DNA from: JAJPJX01 sp964568355
GTDB lineage: Bacteria; Acidobacteriota; Terriglobia; Bryobacterales; Bryobacteraceae
Length of the DNA: 25,226 nucleotides
Assembly (NCBI GenBank): GCA_964568355.1
Contig: CAZMRK010000062.1
Span: forward strand, 1 to 25,226
Direction: 5' to 3'
The notes under the pieces were generated by a model that was given only the letters and a program-made list of their open reading frames with translations, had not been told where the DNA came from and did no database searches. Each line of letters opens with the position of its first letter. Position 1 is the first letter of the stretch. Shown here piece after piece: positions 8,210-14,596 of the stretch. A program made the translations under genes and the position numbers.

Positions 8210-9505
8210 ATGAACCTTCGAAACCTGTTTGCATTCGGGACCGGCATTGGCATCGAACTCGGGGAACAGAGCCTCGAGATCGTAGTGGCGCAGGTACGCC
8301 CCTGGGGAATTACCGTCTCCGGAAAGATGATGATCGCCGATTTCCGCACACGACCGGTGGCGGAGTGGAGCGCCGAGTTTCACGCTTTTGTGAAGCGGGC
8401 CGGTGCCGGACACCTGAGCGCCACCGTGCTGCTGCCGCGCAACGAGACAATCGTGCGGCAGATCGCCCTGCCCGGTGTGGCCGCCAAGGATATCGAAGCC
8501 GCTCTGTCGTTTCAGTTGGACAGCCTGCACCCGTACGGCGAAGACGAAGTATTGTGGGGCTGGCGGAAGCTCGGAAACGGCCAGATCCTGATCGGGTTGA
8601 TGCGCCGGGAAGCTCTGGAGCGCTATGTCGAGATGTTCGCCGAAGCGGGAATCCCGCTGGCGGCCTTTACCTTCTCGGCCAGCGCGGCACACGCCGCGGC
8701 GCGCATGATCGAAGGGCCTCCGGCGGAAGGCTTTGTAGCCGTGATCCGTTCCTCCGGCGGGCCGCTGGAGATCTACGGGGAGGGCCCCGGCCGTCCTCTG
8801 TTCTCGGCGGAATTTGAATTGCCGCCGGAGCGGGCGGTAGCCTTGGCGGCCGCGGAACTGCGCCTGCCGCCGGACGCCGCCCAGGTCCCGCCGGAAAAGA
8901 TTCTGCCGGTACCACGCGTGAACCCCGTGGAAAACGATCTGTCGCGCGACGCCTTGCCATATGCCGCGGCGCTGGCCGGCGCCTGCCCCTGGCTGGCCGC
9001 CTCCGCCAATTTGCTCCCGGCGGAGCATCGCAAGAGCACGTCCCGAACGGCCCTGATTTCCACGGCGGCGCTGGGGGCGGTGGTTGTAGGACTGGCGGCC
9101 GTGTCGCTGGCGTTTGCCGGCCTCCAGGATCGCCGTTACCTGGGCAAGCTGGAAGAGGAGATCCGCATGGTGGCGCCGCAGGCGCAAAGAGCCGGCGCCC
9201 TGGATCGGAAGATCGAGCAGACGCGCAACCGGGCGACGGAGCTGGATCGCTTCCGCACCCGCACGCGCCAGGATCTGGAAGCTCTGACCGAACTCTCGCG
9301 CGTGCTCGCTCCTCCGGTGTGGACCAACTCGATGGAGATCGCCCGCGACACGGTGACTTTGCAGGGCGAAGCGGAGGAGGCGGCCAAGCTGGTCAAGGTT
9401 CTCGACTCCTCTCCGCTGTTTCAGAACTCGGAGTTGAGTCCGATCGGGAAAGTCGGCGCCAATGAGCTGTTCCGCATCCGCACGCATCGGGAGGAGCGCA
9501 AGTGA
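8210..9505 (+). CDS. gspL: Type II secretion assembly protein GspL / PilM-like
   Basis: This protein of 431 residues has an actin-like cytoplasmic part of the PilM/GspL type: an N-terminal strand GIGIELGEQSLEIVVAQV, then SATVLLPRNETIVRQIALPG and IEAALSFQLDSLHPYGEDEV. One transmembrane helix follows at about residues 280-305 (TALISTAALGAVVVGLAAVS), then a periplasmic coiled-coil and a small domain of the PilN/GspL type. It therefore looks like the fused form (PilM+PilN) that binds GspE and GspM. A 16-nt gap separates it from gspK and no strong Shine-Dalgarno is visible. The 3' end overlaps the next gene as GTGA. Confidence 0.85.
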   Translation: MNLRNLFAFGTGIGIELGEQSLEIVVAQVRPWGITVSGKMMIADFRTRPVAEWSAEFHAFVKRAGAGHLSATVLLPRNETIVRQIALPGVAAKDIEAALSFQLDSLHPYGEDEVLWGWRKLGNGQILIGLMRREALERYVEMFAEAGIPLAAFTFSASAAHAAARMIEGPPAEGFVAVIRSSGGPLEIYGEGPGRPLFSAEFELPPERAVALAAAELRLPPDAAQVPPEKILPVPRVNPVENDLSRDALPYAAALAGACPWLAASANLLPAEHRKSTSRTALISTAALGAVVVGLAAVSLAFAGLQDRRYLGKLEEEIRMVAPQAQRAGALDRKIEQTRNRATELDRFRTRTRQDLEALTELSRVLAPPVWTNSMEIARDTVTLQGEAEEAAKLVKVLDSSPLFQNSELSPIGKVGANELFRIRTHREERK

Positions 9506-10089
9506 CCCGGGGGACACTGGACCGGCGCACGGGAATCCTGTTCGGCGTCGGAGTAGTGGCGATCCTGCTGCTCCGCTTCGTGGTGTTCGCGGATCGCACG
9601 CCCGCCGTGGTCGAGACCACCGAAACGGTGCCCGTGGCGGAGCGGCGGCTGGCGCGGCTGCGTCAACTGGCGGCCTCGGTGCCCGGCAAGGAGCAGGTAC
9701 TGAAGCAGGTCAGCGCGGAGCTGGCAACCCGCGAAAAGGGCATGCTGGTCGCGGAAACCGCGGCCCAGGCGCAAGCCCAATTGCTCGAGACCGCCCGGCG
9801 CATAGGGAAGACCTCCGGCATCGATTTGCGGGGTTCCGAAGATATGCGCGTCGTGCCGATGGGGCAAGATTACGCCGAGGTCTCGGTCACCATGTCGTTC
9901 GACTGCACCATCGAGAAGCTGGTGAACTTTCTGGCGGCGCTGGGCAACGAGCCGGGCCTGATCGCCACCAGTGATTTGCAGATCCGCCCCTCCAACCCGA
10001 AAGAGAAGATCATCGCCGTACGGCTCCGCTTCGCCGGCGTAGGGCCGCGCAAGCTGGTGCCTGAAAAGAAAGGAACGAGTTCGTTTTGA
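9502..10089 (+). CDS. gspM: GspM / PilO-like inner-membrane protein
   Basis: This protein of 195 residues has one N-terminal transmembrane helix (residues ~11-29, GILFGVGVVAILLLRFVVF), a long helical segment (residues ~45-105, rich in Ala, Gln, Glu, Arg), then a small ferredoxin-like domain (DYAEVSVTMSFDCTIEKLVN ... RLRFAGVG). This is the layout of GspM and PilO, the periplasmic partners of GspL. The GTG start at 9502 sits in GTGA with the gspL stop, and GGGAGGAG lies just upstream. The call rests on architecture and position; sequence conservation in this family is low. Confidence 0.78.
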   Translation: MTRGTLDRRTGILFGVGVVAILLLRFVVFADRTPAVVETTETVPVAERRLARLRQLAASVPGKEQVLKQVSAELATREKGMLVAETAAQAQAQLLETARRIGKTSGIDLRGSEDMRVVPMGQDYAEVSVTMSFDCTIEKLVNFLAALGNEPGLIATSDLQIRPSNPKEKIIAVRLRFAGVGPRKLVPEKKGTSSF

Positions 10090-10811
10090 GGCGCAAGGTG
10101 TTGCTGGTGAACCTGGTCCTGTTGCTGCTGGCGGCAGCCGGGGTATGGCGCCTGCATTCGGCCTGGCAGGTCGAGCAGGCTCGCGAGCAGGCGATGGCGC
10201 AAAGAAAGACCAGGCCGCTGCCTCCGCCGCCGCACACGCCATTGTCTAAGCCCGCGGACCTGCGTCCCGCCGATTACCTGGATATCGCGCAGAAAAATCT
10301 GTTTTCACGGGACCGCAATCCCATTGTCGTGGTGGAGACCAAGGCGCCTCCGCCCAAAGTGATGCCACCGCTACCTATCTTTCGCGGCGTCATGAATCTG
10401 GGCGACGGACCGATGGCGATTTTGAGTGAGAAGAAAGGCGCTTTGGACCGGGACTTCCGGCCCGGCGACAGGATCGGGGAGTTCACCCTGGTGGCGGTCA
10501 ACAGCAGCGAAGTCGTGCTGGAGTGGGACGGCAAACAAATTCGCAAGCCGGTGGAAGAGCTGGAGGATCACACCGCTCCGCATTCCGAACCGCCACCGGC
10601 GCCGGCGGCTGCGCCTCGGGCCCCGGCTCGTCCGCCGCAGCCGGCAAGCCAGCTTCCGGCGCGGGCCGAGCCCGGAGTAGACATCGGTAGAGGGCTGCAC
10701 GCCTGCGTCCCCGGCGATACATCGCCGGCGGGGACTACCTCCAACGGGCTGCGGAAGGTAGTGGAGCCGGGAGTCTTCGGCCAGCAGTGCTGGTGGGAGC
10801 CGGCCAAGTAA
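10086..10811 (+). CDS. GspC / PilP-like protein with an extra C-terminal Cys-pair module
   Basis: This protein of 241 residues has an N-terminal transmembrane anchor (KVLLVNLVLLLLAAAGVWRL), a Pro-rich linker, then a homology-region-like domain (DYLDIAQKNLFSRDRNPIVV ... PLPIFRGVMNLGDGPMAILS ... PGDRIGEFTLVAVNSSEVVL). It resembles the HR domain of GspC and PilP, which contacts the secretin. No PDZ domain follows. Instead there is a Pro/Ala-rich stretch and a distinct ~35-residue end with C207 and C235 (CVPGDTSPAGT ... VFGQQCWWEP). In the periplasm these cysteines could form a disulfide. The start is TTG 10086 (TTGA overlap with the preceding stop) or GTG 10098. Its role as the inner-membrane to secretin connector is inferred. 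Confidence 0.72.
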   Translation: MRRKVLLVNLVLLLLAAAGVWRLHSAWQVEQAREQAMAQRKTRPLPPPPHTPLSKPADLRPADYLDIAQKNLFSRDRNPIVVVETKAPPPKVMPPLPIFRGVMNLGDGPMAILSEKKGALDRDFRPGDRIGEFTLVAVNSSEVVLEWDGKQIRKPVEELEDHTAPHSEPPPAPAAAPRAPARPPQPASQLPARAEPGVDIGRGLHACVPGDTSPAGTTSNGLRKVVEPGVFGQQCWWEPAK

Positions 10812-10925
10812 GTGCCCTGAGATACATGGCATTTCCGAGCCGCGACCATCCGTGGGCGCGCCAGTACGGGAACGCTCAAGTAAAAGGCGAAGGCCAAGGA
10901 AACAGCAGGCAAGAGGAGTCAGGAA

Positions 10926-11402
10926 ATGAAAGTATGCATTCTTTTTCTCATGGGGATGGCCGCGCTGGCGGCCGCCGACAAGCCGGCCAACCGGAAGGCG
11001 GCCAAGCCGGCCGCGAGCAAGACCGCCAAGACCGCGAAAGCAGCCGCTCCATTGACCATACCCGCAGGCGCGGTGGAAGATGCACGGGATCCCTACACCT
11101 ATCACTTCAGTGATCCCCAGGGAAAGAAGTGGATCTACCGCAAGACGCCATTCGGAGTTGTGCGATTTGAGGACAAACCCGATCCCAAGGATGCGGATGC
11201 AGCAGCGCGCCAGCGCCGCCAGGAGATTGATTCGACCACCGCGGTGGAAGACGGAGAATACATCCGTTTCACCCGTCCCGGCCCGTTCGGCGCCCTAAAG
11301 TGGCAGCACAAAAAGACGGAGCTGGACGACACCGAAAAAGCCATCTGGGAGAAGGCGCAGGCGCAGCGCGCCGCGGCTTCCGGGAAAGGATCGCAAGACT
11401 AA
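10926..11402 (+). CDS. Small exported protein of unknown function between gspC-like gene and gspD
   Basis: This protein of 158 residues has a signal peptide (MKVCILFLMGMAALAAADK), then a Lys/Ala-rich linker (residues ~20-46), then two similar short segments: YTYHFSDPQGKKWIYRKTPF with GVVRFEDKP following, and EYIRFTRPGPFGALKWQHKK. It ends in a helical charged tail. I know no assigned function. ATG 10926 is preceded by AGGAG in the AGAGGAGTCAGGA leader. A 114-nt spacer separates it from the gspC-like gene, and only 3 nt separate it from gspD, so it is probably translated with the secretin. A chaperone-like or pilotin-like helper of the secretin is one possibility, from position only. Confidence 0.78.
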   Translation: MKVCILFLMGMAALAAADKPANRKAAKPAASKTAKTAKAAAPLTIPAGAVEDARDPYTYHFSDPQGKKWIYRKTPFGVVRFEDKPDPKDADAAARQRRQEIDSTTAVEDGEYIRFTRPGPFGALKWQHKKTELDDTEKAIWEKAQAQRAAASGKGSQD

Positions 11403-11405
11403 GGC

Positions 11406-12677
11406 ATGCACATGAACTGCTGGATTCGATGCGCGTCGATCACCCTTCTGGGGGCGATGTTTCTGGCTGCGCAGCCCAATCCGCCGCTGATCTACGTGCC
11501 ACGGCCGGCACAACAGCAGGGGCAGCCGGCTCGCCCGCAACAGGGGCAGCAGCCCGCACAGCCGCAAGCTGCACAGCCGCAAGCGGCACAACCGCAGGCC
11601 GCACAACCGCAGGCGGCACAGCCCGGGCAGCCGCAACCGGCGCAACCGCAGCCAAGCGCGCCTGCGCCCGGTGCTCCCGCCGCGCAGCCTCCGGCCACTC
11701 CGCGAGCCACCATGACCGAAGCCGGCGGTTTCCTTCTGGATAACGTATCTCTGCTCCAACTGATCGATATCCTGGCCAAGCGGCTGAAGATCAACTACAT
11801 CCTGGATCCGCGATTCAAGGGCGGCAGCGTCACCATCCACACTTACGGCGAAGTACGGCCGACCGAGCTGATGCCCCTGCTCCAGACCATCCTGCGGATG
11901 AACGGCGGGGCCATCGTACAGGTAGGCGACCTCTACCGCATTGTGCCGGTGAACTCCGTGAGCCAGCTCCCGATCCGGCCGACAGTCAACGGCAAAGACT
12001 TCGCTGACGATGAGCGCATGGTCTTCAACATGATTTTCCTGAAGTACACCACGGCCACTGAGGTATCCAAACTGCTGGAACCGTTTCTAGGCGAAGGCTT
12101 CAAGATGAGCGTCTATGAACCGGCCAATCTGATCATGCTGCTGGATACCAGCCGGAGCATGCGCCGGACCATGGAACTGATTGCGCTGTTCGACAGCGAC
12201 AGCTTCGCCGGGCAGCGCGTACGCCTGTTCAATACCCGGCACAGCCAGCCGACCGATCTGGTGAAAGAGCTCGACTCGGTTTTCAAAGCCTACGCGCTTT
12301 CAGAGAAAAACGCCGCAGTACGCTTCATTCCCATCGATCGGATCAACACCGTAATCGGAGTCGCTCCTAATCCCGGCATCTTCACCGAGGTGGAGCGATG
12401 GGTCAAGAAGCTGGATGCTCCCGCCAAGACCCCAGCCGGTGCAATCAACAACTTTGTCTACCGGCTGAAGTACGGCCGGGCGGAAACCATCGCTATGGCC
12501 ATTATGGGTCTCTATACCGGCCAAGGCATGATGATGGGCTACGGCATGGGCATGATGGGGATGGGTATGGGCTACGGCGGGATGGGGATGGGTATGGGCT
12601 ACGGTGGCATGGGCTACGGTGGCATGGGCTACGGTGGCATGGGCTACGGCGGCATGGGCTACGGTGGCATGGGCTAG
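11406..12677 (+). CDS. GspD N-terminal fragment (signal peptide, N0-N2 and start of N3)
   Basis: This is the 423-residue product if translation ends at TAG 12675. It contains the signal peptide, the Pro/Gln linker and the periplasmic N0-N2 domains (for example MVFNMIFLKYTTATEVSKLL and RLFNTRHSQPTDLVKELDSV). It also carries the first strand of N3 (NNFVYRLKYGRAETIAMAIM) and the first half of the Gly/Met/Tyr repeat. It lacks every barrel-forming segment. Alone it could be exported but could not form an outer-membrane pore. Confidence 0.75.
   Translation: MHMNCWIRCASITLLGAMFLAAQPNPPLIYVPRPAQQQGQPARPQQGQQPAQPQAAQPQAAQPQAAQPQAAQPGQPQPAQPQPSAPAPGAPAAQPPATPRATMTEAGGFLLDNVSLLQLIDILAKRLKINYILDPRFKGGSVTIHTYGEVRPTELMPLLQTILRMNGGAIVQVGDLYRIVPVNSVSQLPIRPTVNGKDFADDERMVFNMIFLKYTTATEVSKLLEPFLGEGFKMSVYEPANLIMLLDTSRSMRRTMELIALFDSDSFAGQRVRLFNTRHSQPTDLVKELDSVFKAYALSEKNAAVRFIPIDRINTVIGVAPNPGIFTEVERWVKKLDAPAKTPAGAINNFVYRLKYGRAETIAMAIMGLYTGQGMMMGYGMGMMGMGMGYGGMGMGMGYGGMGYGGMGYGGMGYGGMGYGGMG
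11556..11615 (+). repeat. Four 15-bp tandem repeats encoding AQPQA in gspD
   Basis: Four units of the form GCACARCCGCARGCN lie in register with the reading frame, at 11556, 11571, 11586 and 11601. They encode Ala-Gln-Pro-Gln-Ala in the linker between the signal peptide and N0. Third-position differences between units show they are not a very fresh duplication. The tract extends as a degenerate Pro/Gln/Ala region to about 11700. Confidence 0.85.
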
Positions 12678-12767
12678 GGCGGCATGGGCTATGGCGGCAT
12701 GGGCTATGGCGGCATGGGGTACGGCGGAATGGGGTACGGCGGAATGGGCTATGGCATGGGATATGGC
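12528..12767 (+). repeat. Gly/Met/Tyr-rich tract with ten 15-bp tandem units (Met-Gly-Tyr-Gly-Gly) in gspD
   Basis: The tract is 80 codons, of which 22 are Met. Regular 15-bp units of the type ATGGGCTACGGTGGC run from 12594 to 12743. Units at 12594, 12609 and 12624 are identical; later units differ at third positions. The unit at 12669 reads ATGGGCTAGGGCGGC and so contains the TAG stop. The tract interrupts the N3 domain of the secretin at the place where GspD proteins have a variable loop. Near-identical units suggest slippage-driven length change. Confidence 0.9.
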
Positions 12768-13475
12768 AGCCCGCTATCGATCAGTCCAAGCGGCAACACG
12801 ACGCCTCCCGCAACGACCACCGCATCAGGAACCACCGGCACGGATCTGACCGGCCGGTATCTTGGCTCTGCCACCGGCTCTGCCCAAAGCGCGATGGCAC
12901 GCATTCCGCACGTAATTCCCAACCCATTTGACAATACCCTGCTGGTGCAGGGCACTCCGCAGGAGTGGGAGCAGATCAAGCAGTTATTGGAACAATTGGA
13001 TATTCCGCCGCGCCAGGTGCTGATTGAAGCCAAGATCTACGAAGTGGACCTGACCGGGCAGTTTCAGGGCGGCGTCGAATCTTATTTGCAGAAGCTCGGA
13101 GAGTCGTTTTCAAGCGCCACCGGCGGATCGGGATCCTCCGGGACCGGCAGCGGGTCCGGTTCAAGCGGGGGGTCGGTCACAGTGCCGTTTACGCGAAGCC
13201 TGCTGGGTGCCGCCAGCGGCAGCGGACTGCAACTGAGCTCCGGCTTTTTGGTGGGACACAGCCGCGAGTTGCTGGCGGTGCTGACCGCCCAGGAACAGAC
13301 CACCCGGGCCAAAGTCATTGCAGCACCCAGCGTGATGGCTACCGACAGCATCCCGGCCAGTATCCAGGTAGGCGCGTCCGTGCCGACCCTAAGCTCCCAA
13401 GCGGTTTCGGGGGTCCAGTCGGGGGGAAGCTCGTTGTTAAACAACACCATCAGCAACCAGAGAACGGGCGTGTGA
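12684..13475 (+). CDS. GspD middle fragment (end of N3 and first part of secretin barrel)
   Basis: This is the same frame as the fragment before it. The codons from 12678 to the TGA at 13473-13475 are open; ATG 12684 is the first Met codon, within the repeat. It covers the rest of the Gly/Met/Tyr tract, the remainder of N3 (NTLLVQGTPQEWEQIKQLLE, QLDIPPRQVLIEAKIYEVDL) and the early barrel (LLAVLTAQEQTTRAKVIAAP). It has no signal peptide and no obvious Shine-Dalgarno, so an independent functional protein is unlikely; it makes sense only as part of gspD. Confidence 0.6.
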   Translation: MGYGGMGYGGMGYGGMGYGGMGYGMGYGSPLSISPSGNTTPPATTTASGTTGTDLTGRYLGSATGSAQSAMARIPHVIPNPFDNTLLVQGTPQEWEQIKQLLEQLDIPPRQVLIEAKIYEVDLTGQFQGGVESYLQKLGESFSSATGGSGSSGTGSGSGSSGGSVTVPFTRSLLGAASGSGLQLSSGFLVGHSRELLAVLTAQEQTTRAKVIAAPSVMATDSIPASIQVGASVPTLSSQAVSGVQSGGSSLLNNTISNQRTGV

Positions 13476-13877
13476 TTGAACATCATGGCCCGTGTGAACT
13501 CCAGCGGTATCGTGACCCTGATGATCAACCAGAGCGTCAGCGCGCCGCAGCCGACCACGACCTCCAGCATTCAGTCGCCATCCTTCTCGCAACGCACCGT
13601 GCAGACGCAGGTGACGGTTCAGGACGGGGACACGATCGCCATCGGGGGCATCATCCAGGAAGACAACACCTGGAGTTCGAGCGGAATTCCATTCCTGCAC
13701 CGCCTGCCGGTGGTCGGCATGGCCTTTGGATCCAAGAGCACGAACAAGTCCCGCACGGAACTGGTGGTGTTCCTGACCCCGCGGGTGATCTACGATACCA
13801 ATCAGGTCGTGGAAGCCTCCGACGATCTGAGTTCTCAACTGAAACATCTGCAAAAATTGATACGGGAAAAAAACTGA
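13476..13877 (+). CDS. GspD C-terminal fragment (secretin signature region)
   Basis: The same frame continues directly after TGA 13473-13475 with TTG AAC ATC ATG. It carries the end of the secretin domain: RVNSSGIVTLMINQSVSAPQ, VQDGDTIAIGGIIQEDNTWS, IPFLHRLPVVGMAFG, and RTELVVFLTPRVIYDT, followed by a helical tail. It has no export signal. It is well conserved as secretin sequence despite the upstream stops. True stop TGA 13875-13877. Confidence 0.6.
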   Translation: MNIMARVNSSGIVTLMINQSVSAPQPTTTSSIQSPSFSQRTVQTQVTVQDGDTIAIGGIIQEDNTWSSSGIPFLHRLPVVGMAFGSKSTNKSRTELVVFLTPRVIYDTNQVVEASDDLSSQLKHLQKLIREKN

Positions 13878-13914
13878 TGCGGGAGCGCTAAAACCGCGCG
13901 ATGGGTGGGGTGCG

Positions 13915-14502
13915 ATGGGCTCGATCGAACGACGCTGGTTTCATGCTTTTCTGACCGCGCTCTTCGGAGCTTCAGTGCGATTGGTCGCGCAGGCCGAAGG
14001 TTCCCCTGAGCCGGAACTGCTTCGGCTTTCGCGGAACGGCTGGGTCCCCAATAACGACCGTCTGCCGGTATTGCTCTATCGCTCCGCGGTCCGGCCCGGC
14101 CGGGCGGATCCGGCATCGGCGTTCGAAACAATTTTCGAACGGAATGGCTGGCCGCCCCAGTGGCGCAACGGCGTATACCCGTTCCACCATTACCACTCCA
14201 CCGCACACGAAGTATTGGGCTTCGCCGGAGGATGGGGCAGGATCGTGCTGGGCGGAGAGAATGGCCGCGAAGTCACCGTCCGGGCAGGGGATGTCGCCGT
14301 CCTGCCCGCCGGCACCGGTCACTGCAAATTAGAAGCAAGCTCCGATTTTCTGGTGGTGGGCGCGTATCCACCGGATCAGCATTGGGACATCTGCCGTAGC
14401 GCCCCATCGCCCACAGCCATCGAGCGCATGGCCCGCCTGCCGTTCCCCAAGGTCGATCCCGTCAGAGGTCCCTCCGGGGCGCTCACGCGCTCCTGGCGCT
14501 AG
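13915..14502 (+). CDS. YjlB-like cupin-domain protein
   Basis: This protein of 195 residues carries a single cupin barrel. Motif 1 is YPFHHYHSTAHEVLGFAGG, with H92, H94, H98 and E99 as probable metal ligands. Motif 2 is VRAGDVAVLPAGTGHCKLEA, with H136. It ends in DFLVVGAYPPDQHWDICR. The RNGVYPFHHYHSTAHE and VVGAYP segments match the uncharacterised B. subtilis YjlB family as I recall it. The reaction is unknown. ATG 13915 (GGTGGGG upstream) would add a ~30-residue hydrophobic, signal-like start. GTG 13975, with GGAG 5 nt upstream, would give a 175-residue cytosolic protein nearer the family length. Its link to the secretion operon is unclear. Confidence 0.8.
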   Translation: MGSIERRWFHAFLTALFGASVRLVAQAEGSPEPELLRLSRNGWVPNNDRLPVLLYRSAVRPGRADPASAFETIFERNGWPPQWRNGVYPFHHYHSTAHEVLGFAGGWGRIVLGGENGREVTVRAGDVAVLPAGTGHCKLEASSDFLVVGAYPPDQHWDICRSAPSPTAIERMARLPFPKVDPVRGPSGALTRSWR

Positions 14503-14527
14503 ACTGCCGGGTCGCCCACCGTGGCGT

Positions 14528-14567
14528 GCGCTTTAGCGCGCAGCGTCGACGCTCTCGTCGACGTTTT
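14528..14567. repeat. Nested palindromes between convergent genes, terminator-like
   Basis: GCGC (14528-14531) faces GCGC (14536-14539) around TTTA. AGCGTCGACGCT (14542-14553) is a perfect 12-bp palindrome. CGTCGACG occurs at 14544-14551 and again at 14556-14563, separated by CTCT, so an 8-bp stem with a 4-nt loop can form, followed by TTTT (14564-14567). It lies between the cupin stop (14502) and the stop of the minus-strand gene (14597). It may terminate the cupin transcript or be a dispersed palindromic element. Confidence 0.5.
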
Positions 14568-14596
14568 GGATGGCTTCAAATCACCGGGACGCTCTA

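Larger units (their letters stand above)
11406..13877 (+). pseudogene. gspD: Type II secretin GspD reading frame, interrupted by two in-frame stops
   Basis: Read through, this is a complete outer-membrane secretin of ~823 codons. It has a signal peptide (CASITLLGAMFLAAQ), a Pro/Gln-rich linker with AQPQA repeats, N0 (GGFLLDNVSLLQLIDILAKR), N1 and N2 domains, and N3 split by an 80-codon Gly/Met/Tyr-rich insert (before RIPHVIPNPFDNTLLVQGTP). The secretin barrel follows, ending IPFLHRLPVVGMAFGSK and RTELVVFLTPRVI. The stops are TAG 12675-12677, where repeat neighbours have TAC or TAT, and TGA 13473-13475, in TGV*LNIMARVN. All three segments lie in the same frame and stay secretin-like, so there is no frameshift. 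Recent inactivation, sequence error or stop readthrough are all possible. TAG and TGA end other genes here, so general code reassignment is not supported. The start is ATG 11406, or ATG 11412 with AAGG 7 nt upstream. Confidence 0.85.

Noticed and set aside
8105..9517. Long minus-strand open frame (470 codons) opposite gspL
   Set aside because: It lies fully over gspL and the end of gspK, shows no recognisable domain, and its composition (Arg, Gln, Gly, His rich) is that of a GC-rich antisense shadow. The same holds for the long antisense frames at 1995-3068, 6922-8349 and 20001-21314.
10869..10873. GGAAC as an ECF-type -35 before the small exported gene
   Set aside because: No matching -10 element was found at 15-17 nt downstream; five bases alone are too common.
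12594..12743. CRISPR-like regular repeat
   Set aside because: The 15-bp units abut without spacers and stay in codon register; this is a coding tandem repeat.
13473..13475. UGA as selenocysteine codon in gspD
   Set aside because: Secretins have no known Sec site, the position is a variable strand residue, and no selenocysteine insertion structure or sel gene is evident. A TAG also interrupts the same gene, which Sec would not explain.
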